From positions 310,001 through 374,000 of the forward strand of contig NZ_JAOVZO020000023.1 in the NCBI RefSeq assembly GCF_025717065.2: a DNA stretch of 64,000 nt, given 5' to 3'. The notes under the pieces were generated by a model. The model worked only from the letters and a program-made list of their open reading frames with translations. It did not search any database and had not been told where the DNA came from. Origin of the DNA: Tahibacter soli. GTDB taxonomy: Bacteria; Pseudomonadota; Gammaproteobacteria; Xanthomonadales; Rhodanobacteraceae. Numbering within the stretch: the stretch's first letter is position 1; every line of letters begins with the position of its first letter. The translations under genes were made by a program, and so were the position numbers. Below are positions 43,001 through 51,201 of the stretch, piece by piece.

Positions 43001-43754
43001 CTACCGCACCGGCGACATCGCGCGCTGGATCGACGGGCAGCTCGACTATCTCGGCCGCCGCGACGGGCAGGTGAAGATTCGCGGCTACCGCATCGAAGTG
43101 GAAGAAGTCGCGCAGCAGCTGCGGCGCCTGCACGGCGTGGCGGCCGCCGTCGTCACGGTGCGCAACGACAGCCTCGTGGGCTACGTCGTCGCGCTGACGG
43201 TCGCGTCGGACGAATGGCTCGACGCGCTCGGCGCGCAGCTGCGCACCGTGCTGCCCGAGTACATGGTGCCCTCGCACCTCGTGGCGCTCGACGCGCTGCC
43301 GGTCACCGCGAACGGCAAGCTCGATCATGCCGCGCTGCCGGCGCCGCAACGCCGGTACGCGCCGCGCCGCGCCCCGGTGCGCGCGGCCGAGCGCTACGTC
43401 GCGCAGGTGTGGCAGGACCAGCTCGGCGTCGACGGCGTCGGTCTCGACGACGACTTCTTCGCGCTCGGCGGCCAGTCGCTACTCGCCGTGCGCGTCGCGT
43501 CGCGGCTCGAATCGGCGTTTCGCGTGCCGCTGCCGCTGCGCGCGTTCTTCGCGCATCCGAACGTCGCGGGGCTCGTCGCGCTCCTCGACCGCGCGGCCGG
43601 GCCCGCGACCTGCGACGCCGTCGCGCAGGCGTATCTCGACGTCGCGGCGCTCGACGCCGACACCGTGCAGGCGCTGCTCGCCGAAGAAGACACCGGCTCC
43701 CGCAACACCGACCACGTCCGCGCTGGCGCGTCCAGCGATTCTTTCGAACTCTAG
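33999..43754 (+). CDS. NRPS 2: TubC docking-C-A-T-C-A-T-C-A-T (predicted Glu-Gln-Gln)
   Basis: 3,251 residues. The first 55 residues (AIAATLRAAADRGIRFHVED onward) form a TubC-type N-terminal docking domain. The three C domains (motifs near 209, 1,260 and 2,306) read PHIASDG, PHIAADG and PHFAADG, so the first His of HHxxxDG is Pro while the catalytic second His remains. A1 has pocket residues D-A-K-D-V-G-V-V-D(-K), matching a known Glu code. A2 and A3 read D-A-Q-D-V-G-V-V-D(-K), matching Gln. T1 and T2 are almost identical; T3 is different (GGQSLLAVRVASRL). The GTG start at 33999 overlaps the upstream stop and has GAGGAG 8 nt ahead. Confidence 0.95.
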   Translation: MSTEAIAATLRAAADRGIRFHVEDGALRTRAPKGAIDAELAAFIGANKAGIVALLAQTAAAGHRRGPTPRARGAAGDPLSLAQERFWFIDRLTGDGAQYNMPIALRIRGDFKADVAEQALQRIVERHGPLHSVIVDDPALGLLQRARDDVRFALERVDVADLAPDAQEARIRECMLANAHRAFDLARDLMLRGTFIRVGDRDSVLLLCTPHIASDGWSFLVMEKEFVAWYGAIEHGRPAPFGPLAVTYADYAQWQRERLREPSVERQLAWWEDRLRDAPAAHGLPLDRPRAADLPHRAGWHDFRVERALYADLKRLALERGSTLFMVLHAAFALLLSRHSGSDDIVVGTPVLNRLERELEPLIGCFVNTLALRVDCDAAQTFTELLQQVKAVNLDAQANQEITFGQVVERVRPARSLLHTPVFQIMFSMGMPKEAAHRKADGPQLTPLKYEGATAKFEISFYAQEHEGDLQFGVEYDADLFDAATIVRMFAQWQRLLRAIAADPVRPLSHYALLDAAEQKSVVDAWCDGGTAPVEAICLGARFERQARLTPDAPAFVCDGTVLTYAQLDARAERLARHLHRGGVGPDVPVGLCAERSIGLGVAILAVWKAGGAYVALDPAQPPARLAQLLDDAGAPWLIGDRAAIESFAGDARTFALEDLDALPDGEAFTATVTPSNLAYVIFTSGSTGRPKGVLIEHRHAVNLAQNLRTLLAGSGVPGDCRWAWNASFAFDASLKALLAWGDGACLHLLSADTRRDPTLLLDYLKTHRIDVLDATPLQIESLLQRAGDDTDLPVLVIGGEAIGVDLWQRIAALPRVSLNVYGPTEATVDATCARIEGTRPTIGRPLVNVRCYVLDAHGAVQPEGVPGELCIAGAGVGRGYLNRPELTAERFVEIDVAGRTERVYRTGDIARWIGGQLDYLGRRDGQVKIRGFRIETEEVAHPLRGMSGVAAAVVVARNERLVGYVVPDAPATAAPPWLDRLSAQLRTLLPEYMVPSQLVALDALPVTANGKLDHAALPAPDTTDARCPYVAPASDTEKALAAIWAELFHIDASSVSAAANFFALGGHSLLLMRMISAIRHALGVDVPVKSLFDAADLRASAAVVDRIGAASTPRARLVARTRERPECALSLAQERFWFVDRLTGDGAQYNIPTALRVAGDFDADIAERALQRIVERHAPLHSVVVDDPARGLVQRPRGDTRFALAREDLADLPDDARHARVQAALRANADAPFDLASDLMLRGTWLRLSARDGVLLLCTPHIAADGWSLRVMQHEFAAAYQAMRRGAPDPLAPLRVVYADYVDWQRERQREPDAQGRLDKWVRRLSGLPAVHGLPLDRPRAQGGAHRAGWHEFGADRALYADLRRLALEHGCTLFMVLHAAFAWLLSRHSGSDDIVVGTPVMNRLERELEPLIGCFVNTLALRVDCGAAQTFAELLGQVKAVNLDAQANQETPFEQIVERLRPERNVLHAPLFQIMFSMGLTSRPADAWRPDGLEFSPIDHPNARAKFELSLFAQESGDDLRFGVEYDADLFDAGTIARMFAQWQRLLHAIAADAARPLSRYALLDANEQQRIVDEWSDGGAAPIEPICLHARVERQARLTPDAPALVCEGTVLTYAQLDARAERLARHLHRGGVGPDVLVGVCAARSADLAVALLAVWKAGGAYVALDPAQPPARLAQLLDDAGAPWLIGDRVSIESFAGDARTFALEDLDALPDGEAFVATVTPSNLAYVIFTSGSTGRPKGVLIEHRHAVNLAQDLRARLADLGVPPDGRWAWNASFAFDASLQALLAWGDGACLHLLSADTRRDPALLLDYLKTHRIDVLDATPLQIESLLQRAGDDTDMPVLVIGGEAIGVDLWQRIAALPRGALNVYGPTETTVDATCARIEGTRPTIGRPLANVRCYVLDAHGAVQPEGVPGELYIAGAGVARGYLNRPELTAERFVEIDVAGRTERVYRTGDIARWIDGQLDYLGRRDGQVKIRGYRIEVEEVAQQLRRLHGVAAAVVTVRNDSLVGYVVALTVASDEWLDALGAQLRTVLPEYMVPSHLVALDALPVTANGKLDHAALPAPDTSDTRRPYVAPASDTEKALAAIWAELFHIDASSVSAAANFFALGGHSLLLMRMISAIRHALDVDVPLKALFDAADLRACAGIVDAAEQGRRLKLAPRGDTAATPLSLAQERFWFIDRLTGDGAQYNMPVALRIGGDFDADVAERALQRIVERHAPLHSVVVADAGVVTLRPLGDVRFALARVDLADLPADAQRERVSEAMRAHAGASFDLASDLMLRGAWLRLSARDGVLLLCLPHFAADGWSLRVMADEFGASYEALRAGRTDPLAPLAITYGDYAHWQRERAREPAAERQLAYWENQLRDAPAVHGLPLDRPRIERLRRRAGRCDVVVGADVHAGLAHLARAHNATMFMVLHAAFAWLLSRHSGSDDIVVGTPVMNRLERELEPLIGCFVNTLALRVDCGSAQTFAELLGQVKAVNLDAQANQETTFEQVVERVRPSRSLLHTPLFQIMFAMGMPADATPRRLTELTLTPLDHAGATSKFELSLFAQEHADGLAFAVVYDADLFDAGTIARMFAQWQRLLHAIAADAARPLSRYALLDAGETKRIVESWSDGGAAPVEAICLHARVERQARLTPDAPALVCEGTVLTYAQLDARAERLARHLHRGGVGPDVLVGVCAARSADLAVALLAVWKAGGAYVALDPAQPPARLAQLLDDAGAPWLIGDRVSIESFAGDARTFALEDLDALPDGEAFVATVTPSNLAYVIFTSGSTGRPKGVLIEHRHAVNLAQDLRARLADLGVPHDGRWAWNASFAFDASLQALLAWGDGACLHLLSADTRRDPALLLDYLKTHRIDVLDATPLQIESLLQRAGDDTDLPVLVIGGEAIGVDLWQRIAALPRGALNVYGPTETTVDATCARIEGTRPTIGRPLANVRCYVLDAHGAVQPEGVPGELCIAGAGVARGYLNRPELTAERFVEIDVAGRTERVYRTGDIARWIDGQLDYLGRRDGQVKIRGYRIEVEEVAQQLRRLHGVAAAVVTVRNDSLVGYVVALTVASDEWLDALGAQLRTVLPEYMVPSHLVALDALPVTANGKLDHAALPAPQRRYAPRRAPVRAAERYVAQVWQDQLGVDGVGLDDDFFALGGQSLLAVRVASRLESAFRVPLPLRAFFAHPNVAGLVALLDRAAGPATCDAVAQAYLDVAALDADTVQALLAEEDTGSRNTDHVRAGASSDSFEL
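35565..37260 (+). repeat. Diverged A-T module copy (Glu-type, in NRPS 2)
   Basis: Same repeat family as the copies at 32,201, 38,722 and 41,864 but with more substitutions and a net 6-bp length difference. The pocket residue Gln is changed to Lys, shifting the predicted substrate from Gln to Glu. Confidence 0.85.
38722..40454 (+). repeat. Near-identical A-T module copy 2 (in NRPS 2)
   Basis: It aligns without indels to 32,201-33,933. Its A-domain part also aligns without indels to 41,864-43,345 at an offset of 3,135 bp. Confidence 0.9.
41864..43345 (+). repeat. Near-identical A-domain copy 3 (in NRPS 2)
   Basis: The match to copy 2 stops abruptly after the A10 motif (NGKLDHAALPAP). The following carrier domain is unrelated in detail, marking a recombination boundary between A and T domains. 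Confidence 0.9.
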
Positions 43755-43766
43755 GGAAATACGCAC

Positions 43767-46700
43767 ATGCGCAACCAAGGTCTGACCCCGGAACAGGAAC
43801 GGCTGATCGCGCTGACGCTGGCCAAGCAGGGCATCGCGCGCGACGCGCAGGATGCGATCGCGCCGCGGCCGGCGGGCGAGGCGGCGGCCGTGTCGCATGC
43901 GCAGCAGCGGCTGTGGTTTCTCGAGCGCCTGCATCCCGGGTCGCCCGCGTACAACGTACCGGTCGCGCTGCGTACGCGCGGCGCCGTCGATGCGGCGGTG
44001 CTCGCGCGCGCGCTGAACGCGATCGTCGCGCGACACGAGGCGCTGCGCACGACGTTCGTCGAGCGCGACGGCGAGCCGTGCGCGATCGTGCACGAGACGC
44101 TGAACCTCGACGTGCCGCGCATCGATATTTCAACGCTCGACGCGACGGCGCGCGCCGCCGAAATCGCGCGCCTCGCCGCCGCCGACGCGACCGGCCTGTT
44201 CGATCTCGCGCGCGGACCGCTGCTGCGCCTTTGCATCGTCGATGCCGGCGACGACGGCGCCATCGTCCTTTTCTGCATTCACCACATCGTGGCCGACGCG
44301 CGGTCGCTGCGCGTGTTCCTGCACGAGCTCAAAACGCTGTATCGCGCGTTCGCCGACGACCGCGAATCGCCGCTCGCGCCGCTGTCGATCCAATACGCCG
44401 ACTATGCGGCGTGGCAGCGCCGCCGCCTCGACGGCGAGCTTTACGCGCGGCAGGCCGACTACTGGAAGGACAAGCTCGCCGACGCCCCGGCCGCGACGGC
44501 ACTGCCGTACGACCGTTCGCGCCGGCCCGCCGCCGGCGCGAACGGCGCGCACGCGAGCATCGCGCTGCCGGCGCGCGTGCGCGAGGGCATCGGCCGCCTC
44601 GCCGCCGACACCGGGTCGACCGCGTTCATGGTCTGCCTCGCCGGCTTCAAGGTGCTGCTCGCGCGCTACGGCGACGCGAGCGACATCATCGTCGGCACGC
44701 CGGTCGAAAACCGCGGACGCGAACAGCTCGAACCGCTGATCGGCTTCTTCGTCAACACGCTCGCGCTGCGCACCGACCTCTCGGGCGACCCGAGCTTCCG
44801 CGACATCGTCGCCGCCGTGCGCGCGAGCGCGCTCGACGCGTTCGACCATCAGGATCTGCCGTTCGAAAAAGTCGTCGAGGAGGTCGGCGTCGCGCGCGAA
44901 TTCGGCGAAACGCCGCTGATCCGCTGCATGTTCTCGTTCGCGAGCGAATCGGGCGCGGCCGACGACGGCCCGCGCTTTCTCGAAACCGCGACCGAAACGC
45001 CGACCGTCGCGAAGTTCGACCTGACCGTCGTCGCGGTCGAGCACGACAACGGCCTGCGGCTCGACCTGCAGTACCGCAGCGATCTCTTCGACCGCGCCAC
45101 GATCGACCGGCTGGTCGGCCACTACGCGCGCTTGCTCGAAGGCGCGCTCGACAAGCCCGATACCGTGCTGTCGGCGCTGCCGCTTGCCTCGGACGCCGAA
45201 CGCGAGACGGTGCTGCGCTGGGGCGAGGGCGCGCCGGCGCCGCGCGCGCGCGACGTCTGCGCGCGCTTCGAGGCGCACGCGGCGCGCGATCCGCACGCGA
45301 TCGCGCTCGTCGACGGCGCACGCCGCGTCAGCTACGGCGAACTCGATCACGCGGCCAATCGCGTCGCGCACGCGCTGCGCCGCCAGGGCGTCGGGCGCGG
45401 CGCGCTCGTCGCGCTCGCGATGGAGCGGTCGGTCGACATGGCGATCGGCATGCTCGCGGCGCTAAAGGCCGGCGGCGCATATCTGCCGCTCGATACCGCG
45501 AGCCCGCCGCAGCGCCTCGCATTCGTGCTCGACGACGCGAAGGCCGCGTTCGTGCTCACGCGCGCGGCCGACGAGGTCGATCTCGACGGCACGATCGTGC
45601 CGCGCATCGCGCTCGACACGCTCGACGCCGACCTGCCGACGAGCGCGCCGGAGCGCGACGTCGCGCCGGAGGACACCGTTTACGTGATCTACACCTCGGG
45701 TTCGACCGGCCGGCCCAAGGGCGTGGAAGTGCCGCAGCGCGCGCTCGCCAACGTCGTCGACTGGCACGTGCGCACGCTCGCCGTCGCCGCGGGCGACGCG
45801 TGTTCGCAGCTCGCGGGTGCCGCGTTCGATGCCGCGCAGCTCGAATGGTGGGGCGCGCTCGCCGCGGGCGCCACTTTGCACATTGTGGACGATGCGACGC
45901 GCGCCTCGCCGCGCGCGCTGATCGCGTGGCTCGCCACGCACGGCATCGCCGTCGCGTTCATGCCGACGCCGCTCGCGCATGCCGCGCTCGACGAACGCTG
46001 GCCCGCCGCGACGCGGCTGCGCGCGCTGTTCGTCGGCGGCGACGCGCTGCACCGCACGCCGTCGGCCGCGCTGCCGTTCACGCTGTACAACGACTACGGT
46101 CCGACCGAAGCCGCGGTCGTTACGACGTGCGCGGCGTTCGCGCCGTCGGACGCCGCGGCCGACATCACGATCGGCCGGCCGATCGACGGCGCCGTCGTGC
46201 GCGTGCTCGACACCGCCGGCAACCCCGCGCCGATCGGCGTGATCGGCGAGTTGTGCATCGGCGGCGCCGGCGTCGCGCGCGGCTATCGCAATCATCCCGA
46301 ACTGACCGCTGCGCGCTTCGGCATCGATCCGTTCGATGCGGCGGGCGCCGCGCGGCTGTATCGCACCGGCGACCGCGCGCGCTGGCGCGGCGACGGCACG
46401 CTCGACTTCGCCGGCCGCAGCGACGATCAGGTGAAGATTCGCGGCTATCGCATCGAGCTCGGCGAAGTGCAGGCCGCGCTGCTCGCGCAGCCGGGCGTGC
46501 GCCAGGCCGCGGTCGTCGCGCGCGGCGAGGGCATCGAGCGGCGCCTCGACGCATACGTCGCGGCGGCGCCCGGCGCGAGCCTCGATCACGAGCAGGTGCT
46601 CGCCGGCGCGCGCCGCGTGCTGCCGTCGTACATGGTGCCGGCGGCGCTGCGCGTGCTCGACCAGCTGCCGTATACGCGCAACGGCAAGCTCGATCTTGCC

Positions 46701-49700
46701 GCGCTGCGCGCGACACAGCCGTCGTTCGACGCCGAGCCGTACGTGGAACCGGCGACGCCGACGCAGCGGCTCGTCGCGCAGACGTGGGCCGACGTGCTCG
46801 GCGACGCGCTCGGCGGCCGCGCGGTCGGCGCGAACGACAATTTCTTCCGGCTCGGCGGCCATTCGCTGCTCGCCACGCGCGTGGTGTCGCGGCTGTCGGC
46901 CGCGCTCGGCGCCGAGCTGCCGCTGCAGGCGCTGTTCGAAGCCGGCAGCGTCGCCGCGCTCGCCGACGGCATCGACGCGCGGCGCTGGAACGATCAGATG
47001 TCGGTCGCGCCGCCGGTGCTGCCGCAGCTGCGCAGCGGCGACGACACCGACACGTTCGTGCAGTCGCACGCGCAGCAGCGCCTGTGGTTTCTGCAGCAGC
47101 TCGACCCGGCGTCGGCCGCGTACAACGTGCACTCGCTGCACGCGCTGCGCGGCGCGCTCGATCCGGCCGCGCTGCAGCGCAGCCTCGACGCGATGGTCGA
47201 GCGCCACGAGATTCTGCGTACGCGTTTCGCGATGGAGCCGAACGGACGCCTCGTGCAGATCGTCGACCGCCGCCGCACGATCGGCATCGCGCTGACGAAT
47301 CTCGAATCGCTGCCGGCCGACGTCGCGCGCGAGAAGGCGCGCGCGCTCGTCGACGCCGATATGGACCTGCCGTTCGACCTGCAGCAGGGGCCGCTCGTGC
47401 GCGTCCATCTGCTGCGCTTCGGCCCGCACCAGCATGCGCTCGTCGTCGGCATGCACCACATCGTCACCGACGCGTGGTCGATGGAGGTGTTCCTGCGCGA
47501 GTTCTCGCAGCTCTACACCGGCTTCGCGCGCGGCGTGCCGGCCGCGCTCGATCCGCTGCCGGTGCAGTACGCCGACTTCGCCGCGTGGCAGGAAGACTGG
47601 ATGAACTTCGGCGTGCTCGAGGAGCTGCTGTTCTACTGGCAGGAACGCCTGCGCGACGCGCCGCCGGAACTCGCGCTCGTGACCGACCGGCCGAAGAACC
47701 TCAAGCAGACCCCGTCCGGCGGCGTCGTGACGTTCGGTCTCGACGCATCGACGCTCGCCGCGGTCAAGGCGTTCGCGCACCGCGCCGGCGCCACGCCGTT
47801 CATGGTGCTGCTCGCGGGCTTCAAGGCGCTCCTGTCGCGCTACAGCGACCAGCACGACATCGTGCTCGGCGTGCCGGTGGCCAACCGCACGCGGCAGGAG
47901 CTCGAGCCGCTCGTCGGCTTCTTCGTCAACACGCTGGTGATGCGTACCGACCTTTCGGGCGACCCGTCGTTCGACGAGGCCGTGGGGCGCGTGCGCGACA
48001 CCGCGATCGGCGCGTTCGCGCACCAGAACCTGCCGCTCGAGCGCCTGATCGAACGGCTCGGCCACGAGCGCCGCTGGCAGCGCTCGCCGCTGTTCCGGTC
48101 GATGTTCGTGCTGCAGAACGCGCCGCATTCGCCGCTGCGCCTGGACGGCATCGACATCGAACCGATGGCGCTGACGCCGAAGGCGTCGAAGTTCGACCTG
48201 AGCCTGTTCCTGCAGGAACAGCAGGACCGCCTGCTCGGCCTCTTCGAATACAGCACCGATCTCTTCGATCGCGCGACGATCGAGCGCATGGTCGAGCACT
48301 ACCGCCTGCTGCTCGACGCGGCGCTGCTGTCGCCGCGGACGCGCCTGTCGGCGCTGCCGCTCGTGACGGTCGACGAGCGCGAGCAACTGATCGCCTGGGG
48401 TCGCGGCGCGATGCCGGCGGCGGAGGCCGACGACGTGGTCGGCCGCTTCCGCGCGCATGCCGCGCGCGCGCCGCAGGCGCTCGCGATCGCCGACGGCGCG
48501 CGCAGCCTGACGTACGCCGAACTCGACGCGCGTACCGACGGTCTCGCGCACGCACTCGCTCGGCAGGGACTGCAGCCGGGCCAGGTGGCGGCGCTCGCGC
48601 TGCCGCGCTCGATCGAAACGGCCGTGGCGGCGCTCGCGGTGCTCAAGGCGGGCGGCGCGTTCCTGCCGCTCGACATCGCCAATCCGCCAGAGCGCCTCGC
48701 CTACATTCTCGGCGACGCGCAGGTGTCGATGGTGCTCGTGCGCGAGGGCGACACGGTCGATCTCGGCGATGCCGCGTCGCGCGTCGCGCGCGTCGCCGTC
48801 GACGCGGCGCACGAAGCTGCGCCGGGCGCCGTGCCGGCGCACCGCATCGCCGCGAACGATCTCGCGTATGTCATCTACACGTCGGGTTCGACCGGAAGGC
48901 CCAAGGGCGTGGAGGTCGAGCACGGCGCGCTCGCCAACCTCGTGGCGTGGCAGACGGCGACCTTCGACATCGACGCGGCCGACCGCTGCTCGCAGCTCGC
49001 GGGCGCCGCGTTCGACGCGACGCAGCTCGAATGGTGGGCGGCGCTCGCGAACGGCGGCAGCCTGCACATCGCGGACGATGCGACGCGCGCGTCGCCGACC
49101 GCGCTGGTCGCATGGCTCGCGGCCTCGCGCATCACGCTCGCGTTCATGCCGACGCCGCTCGCCGAAGCGACGTTCGACGAGGCGTGGCCGGCCGACACGG
49201 CGCTGCGCGCGCTCCTGACCGGCGGCGACGTGCTGTACCGCGCGCCGCCCGCGGGCCTGCCGTTCGCGCTGTACAACGCCTACGGCCCGACCGAGGCGAC
49301 CGTCGTCACGACGTGCGCGCCGATCGCGCCGGCCGGCGACAACGACGCCCGACCGACCATCGGACGTCCGATCGACGGCATGCTCGTGCGCGTGCTCGAC
49401 GACGCCGGACAGCCGGTGCCGGTCGGCATCGTCGGCGAGCTGTACGTCGGCGGCGCGGGCATCGCGCGCGGCTATCGCAACCAGCCGGCGCTGACCGCCG
49501 AACGCTTCGTCGCCGATCCGGTCGACACGCACGCGCGCACGCGGCTGTACCGCACCGGCGATCGCGTGCGCTATCGCCAGGACGGCAGCCTCGACTTCGT
49601 CGGCCGCGCCGACGACCAGGTCAAGATTCGCGGCTTCCGCATCGAACTGGGCGAGGTGGAATCGGCGCTGCGCCGTCTCGACGGCGTCAGGCAGGCCGCG

Positions 49701-51152
49701 GTCGTCGCACGCGAGGACGTGCCGGGCGACAAGCGCCTCGTCGGCTACGTCGTCGTCGACGCCGATGCCGGCGCGATCGACGGCGATACGCTCGCCGCGT
49801 CGCTGCGCACGCAGCTGCCGGACTACATGGTGCCGGCCGCGATCGTGACGCTCGACGAGCTGCCGCTCGCGCCGAGCGGCAAGATCGACCGGCGCGCGCT
49901 GCCGAAGCCGGCGATCGAGCGCTATGTCGACACCGACGATCTCGTGCCGCCGCGCGACGACGTCGAGCGCGAACTCGTCGCGATGTGGGAGGCGCTGCTC
50001 GACTACAAGCCGGCCGGCATCAACCACAACTTCTTCCGCTACGGCGGCCACTCGCTCAACGCGCTGTCGCTGCGTTCGCGCATCGAGGCGATGTGGGGCG
50101 TGCGCATCGACCTCGTCGCGCTGTTCGAAGACGGCACGGTCGCGCACCTCGCGCGGCACGTGCGCGCGCTGCGCGACGCGGCCGGCACGGCCGACGCGCC
50201 GGCCGCCGCGGCGGCGCCGCCGGCGAGCGGGCCGAGCTGGTTCGCGCGCCTCATGCAGCGGCTCGGTATTTTCCGCAACGTGGCGCGCGCGCCGCGCTTC
50301 AAGCCCGAGGAAATCGCGCGCACCGTCAGCGTCATCGAACCGGGCGGCACGGGGCCGGCGCTGTTCCTCGCGCATTCGCCCGGCGGCGGCGTGCTGTGCT
50401 ACGCCGAGCTCGCCCGGCAGCTCAAGGGGCAGATGCCGCTGTACGGCCTGCGCGCGGCCGACGCGGCGCGCGCGCCCGGCACGGTCGAGGCGCTCGCGGG
50501 GCTGTACGTGCAGGCGATGCGCAGCGTGCAGCCGCAGGGGCCGTACGCGCTGTGCGGCTGGTCGCTCGGCGGCGTCGTGGCGTTCGAGATGGCGCGGCAG
50601 CTGCGAGAGGCCGGCGAGGACGTCGCGGGCGTCACGCTGCTCGACAGCTATCCGTTCGATCCGCGGCTCGATTCGGCCGACCTCGACGACAACCAGGTGC
50701 TCGACGCGTTCGTGCGCGATCTCGTGCTGTCGAGCGGCGGCAAGCTCGCGCCCGACTGGTTCCTCGATGCCGACACCGGCACCGACGCCGATCCGCGCAT
50801 GCAGGCGCTCGCGGCGCTCCAGTCGCTGGGCGTGCTGCCGGCCGACTTCTCGCGCGAGGAGTTCGCCGCGCGCATCGCCGCGTACAGGGCCGCGTACAAG
50901 GCGTGGACGCGCTACGCGCCGAAGCCGTACGCGGGCCGCGTCGATCTGGCGATGGCGATGGATTCGCTCGATCTGCTCAAGCGCAATCCGACGCAGGCGT
51001 GGGGCGCCTACGCGGCCGGCGGCATGGCGATCGACGTGGTGCCGGGCGATCACTATTCGATTCTGCGCACGCCGGCGGCGCGCCAGATCGGCGACGGGCT
51101 CGCAGCGTCGCATCGCGCGCGCGCAACGCCGCGCGCCGCGGCGGCCGAGTGA
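43767..51152 (+). CDS. NRPS 3: C-A-T-C-A-T-TE (two hydrophobic residues predicted)
   Basis: 2,461 residues. C1 has HHIVADA (171), A1 the pocket residues D-A-L-F-F-G-D-V-V(-K), T1 GGHSLLA (1,029). C2 has HHIVTDA (1,229), A2 D-A-L-F-L-G-A-V-V(-K), T2 GGHSLNA (2,093). Both codes resemble Leu-type aliphatic pockets, but neither matches one I know exactly. The terminal thioesterase (about 2,160-2,440) has Ser2266 in GWSLGG, an Asp in LLDSYP and a His in PGDHYS. It should release the chain as a linear acid or as a macrolactone through a hydroxyl such as the beta-OH of the lipid. The gene follows NRPS 2 by 12 bp with AGGGAA as ribosome-binding site. Confidence 0.95.
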   Translation: MRNQGLTPEQERLIALTLAKQGIARDAQDAIAPRPAGEAAAVSHAQQRLWFLERLHPGSPAYNVPVALRTRGAVDAAVLARALNAIVARHEALRTTFVERDGEPCAIVHETLNLDVPRIDISTLDATARAAEIARLAAADATGLFDLARGPLLRLCIVDAGDDGAIVLFCIHHIVADARSLRVFLHELKTLYRAFADDRESPLAPLSIQYADYAAWQRRRLDGELYARQADYWKDKLADAPAATALPYDRSRRPAAGANGAHASIALPARVREGIGRLAADTGSTAFMVCLAGFKVLLARYGDASDIIVGTPVENRGREQLEPLIGFFVNTLALRTDLSGDPSFRDIVAAVRASALDAFDHQDLPFEKVVEEVGVAREFGETPLIRCMFSFASESGAADDGPRFLETATETPTVAKFDLTVVAVEHDNGLRLDLQYRSDLFDRATIDRLVGHYARLLEGALDKPDTVLSALPLASDAERETVLRWGEGAPAPRARDVCARFEAHAARDPHAIALVDGARRVSYGELDHAANRVAHALRRQGVGRGALVALAMERSVDMAIGMLAALKAGGAYLPLDTASPPQRLAFVLDDAKAAFVLTRAADEVDLDGTIVPRIALDTLDADLPTSAPERDVAPEDTVYVIYTSGSTGRPKGVEVPQRALANVVDWHVRTLAVAAGDACSQLAGAAFDAAQLEWWGALAAGATLHIVDDATRASPRALIAWLATHGIAVAFMPTPLAHAALDERWPAATRLRALFVGGDALHRTPSAALPFTLYNDYGPTEAAVVTTCAAFAPSDAAADITIGRPIDGAVVRVLDTAGNPAPIGVIGELCIGGAGVARGYRNHPELTAARFGIDPFDAAGAARLYRTGDRARWRGDGTLDFAGRSDDQVKIRGYRIELGEVQAALLAQPGVRQAAVVARGEGIERRLDAYVAAAPGASLDHEQVLAGARRVLPSYMVPAALRVLDQLPYTRNGKLDLAALRATQPSFDAEPYVEPATPTQRLVAQTWADVLGDALGGRAVGANDNFFRLGGHSLLATRVVSRLSAALGAELPLQALFEAGSVAALADGIDARRWNDQMSVAPPVLPQLRSGDDTDTFVQSHAQQRLWFLQQLDPASAAYNVHSLHALRGALDPAALQRSLDAMVERHEILRTRFAMEPNGRLVQIVDRRRTIGIALTNLESLPADVAREKARALVDADMDLPFDLQQGPLVRVHLLRFGPHQHALVVGMHHIVTDAWSMEVFLREFSQLYTGFARGVPAALDPLPVQYADFAAWQEDWMNFGVLEELLFYWQERLRDAPPELALVTDRPKNLKQTPSGGVVTFGLDASTLAAVKAFAHRAGATPFMVLLAGFKALLSRYSDQHDIVLGVPVANRTRQELEPLVGFFVNTLVMRTDLSGDPSFDEAVGRVRDTAIGAFAHQNLPLERLIERLGHERRWQRSPLFRSMFVLQNAPHSPLRLDGIDIEPMALTPKASKFDLSLFLQEQQDRLLGLFEYSTDLFDRATIERMVEHYRLLLDAALLSPRTRLSALPLVTVDEREQLIAWGRGAMPAAEADDVVGRFRAHAARAPQALAIADGARSLTYAELDARTDGLAHALARQGLQPGQVAALALPRSIETAVAALAVLKAGGAFLPLDIANPPERLAYILGDAQVSMVLVREGDTVDLGDAASRVARVAVDAAHEAAPGAVPAHRIAANDLAYVIYTSGSTGRPKGVEVEHGALANLVAWQTATFDIDAADRCSQLAGAAFDATQLEWWAALANGGSLHIADDATRASPTALVAWLAASRITLAFMPTPLAEATFDEAWPADTALRALLTGGDVLYRAPPAGLPFALYNAYGPTEATVVTTCAPIAPAGDNDARPTIGRPIDGMLVRVLDDAGQPVPVGIVGELYVGGAGIARGYRNQPALTAERFVADPVDTHARTRLYRTGDRVRYRQDGSLDFVGRADDQVKIRGFRIELGEVESALRRLDGVRQAAVVAREDVPGDKRLVGYVVVDADAGAIDGDTLAASLRTQLPDYMVPAAIVTLDELPLAPSGKIDRRALPKPAIERYVDTDDLVPPRDDVERELVAMWEALLDYKPAGINHNFFRYGGHSLNALSLRSRIEAMWGVRIDLVALFEDGTVAHLARHVRALRDAAGTADAPAAAAAPPASGPSWFARLMQRLGIFRNVARAPRFKPEEIARTVSVIEPGGTGPALFLAHSPGGGVLCYAELARQLKGQMPLYGLRAADAARAPGTVEALAGLYVQAMRSVQPQGPYALCGWSLGGVVAFEMARQLREAGEDVAGVTLLDSYPFDPRLDSADLDDNQVLDAFVRDLVLSSGGKLAPDWFLDADTGTDADPRMQALAALQSLGVLPADFSREEFAARIAAYRAAYKAWTRYAPKPYAGRVDLAMAMDSLDLLKRNPTQAWGAYAAGGMAIDVVPGDHYSILRTPAARQIGDGLAASHRARATPRAAAAE

Positions 51153-51201
51153 CGAAACGATGAATCATTGTGAACAAGCTGCCACATAGGGGAGACGAGC
51201 G

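Noticed and set aside
32201-43345. Tandem A-T repeats considered as a CRISPR-like or satellite array
   Set aside because: The repeats are coding NRPS modules in frame, 1.5-1.7 kb long.
33669-43349. Very long minus-strand open frame opposite NRPS 2 (and similar ones opposite NRPS 1 and 3)
   Set aside because: Same shadow effect; no motif, no ribosome-binding site, while the + strand holds clear NRPS domains.
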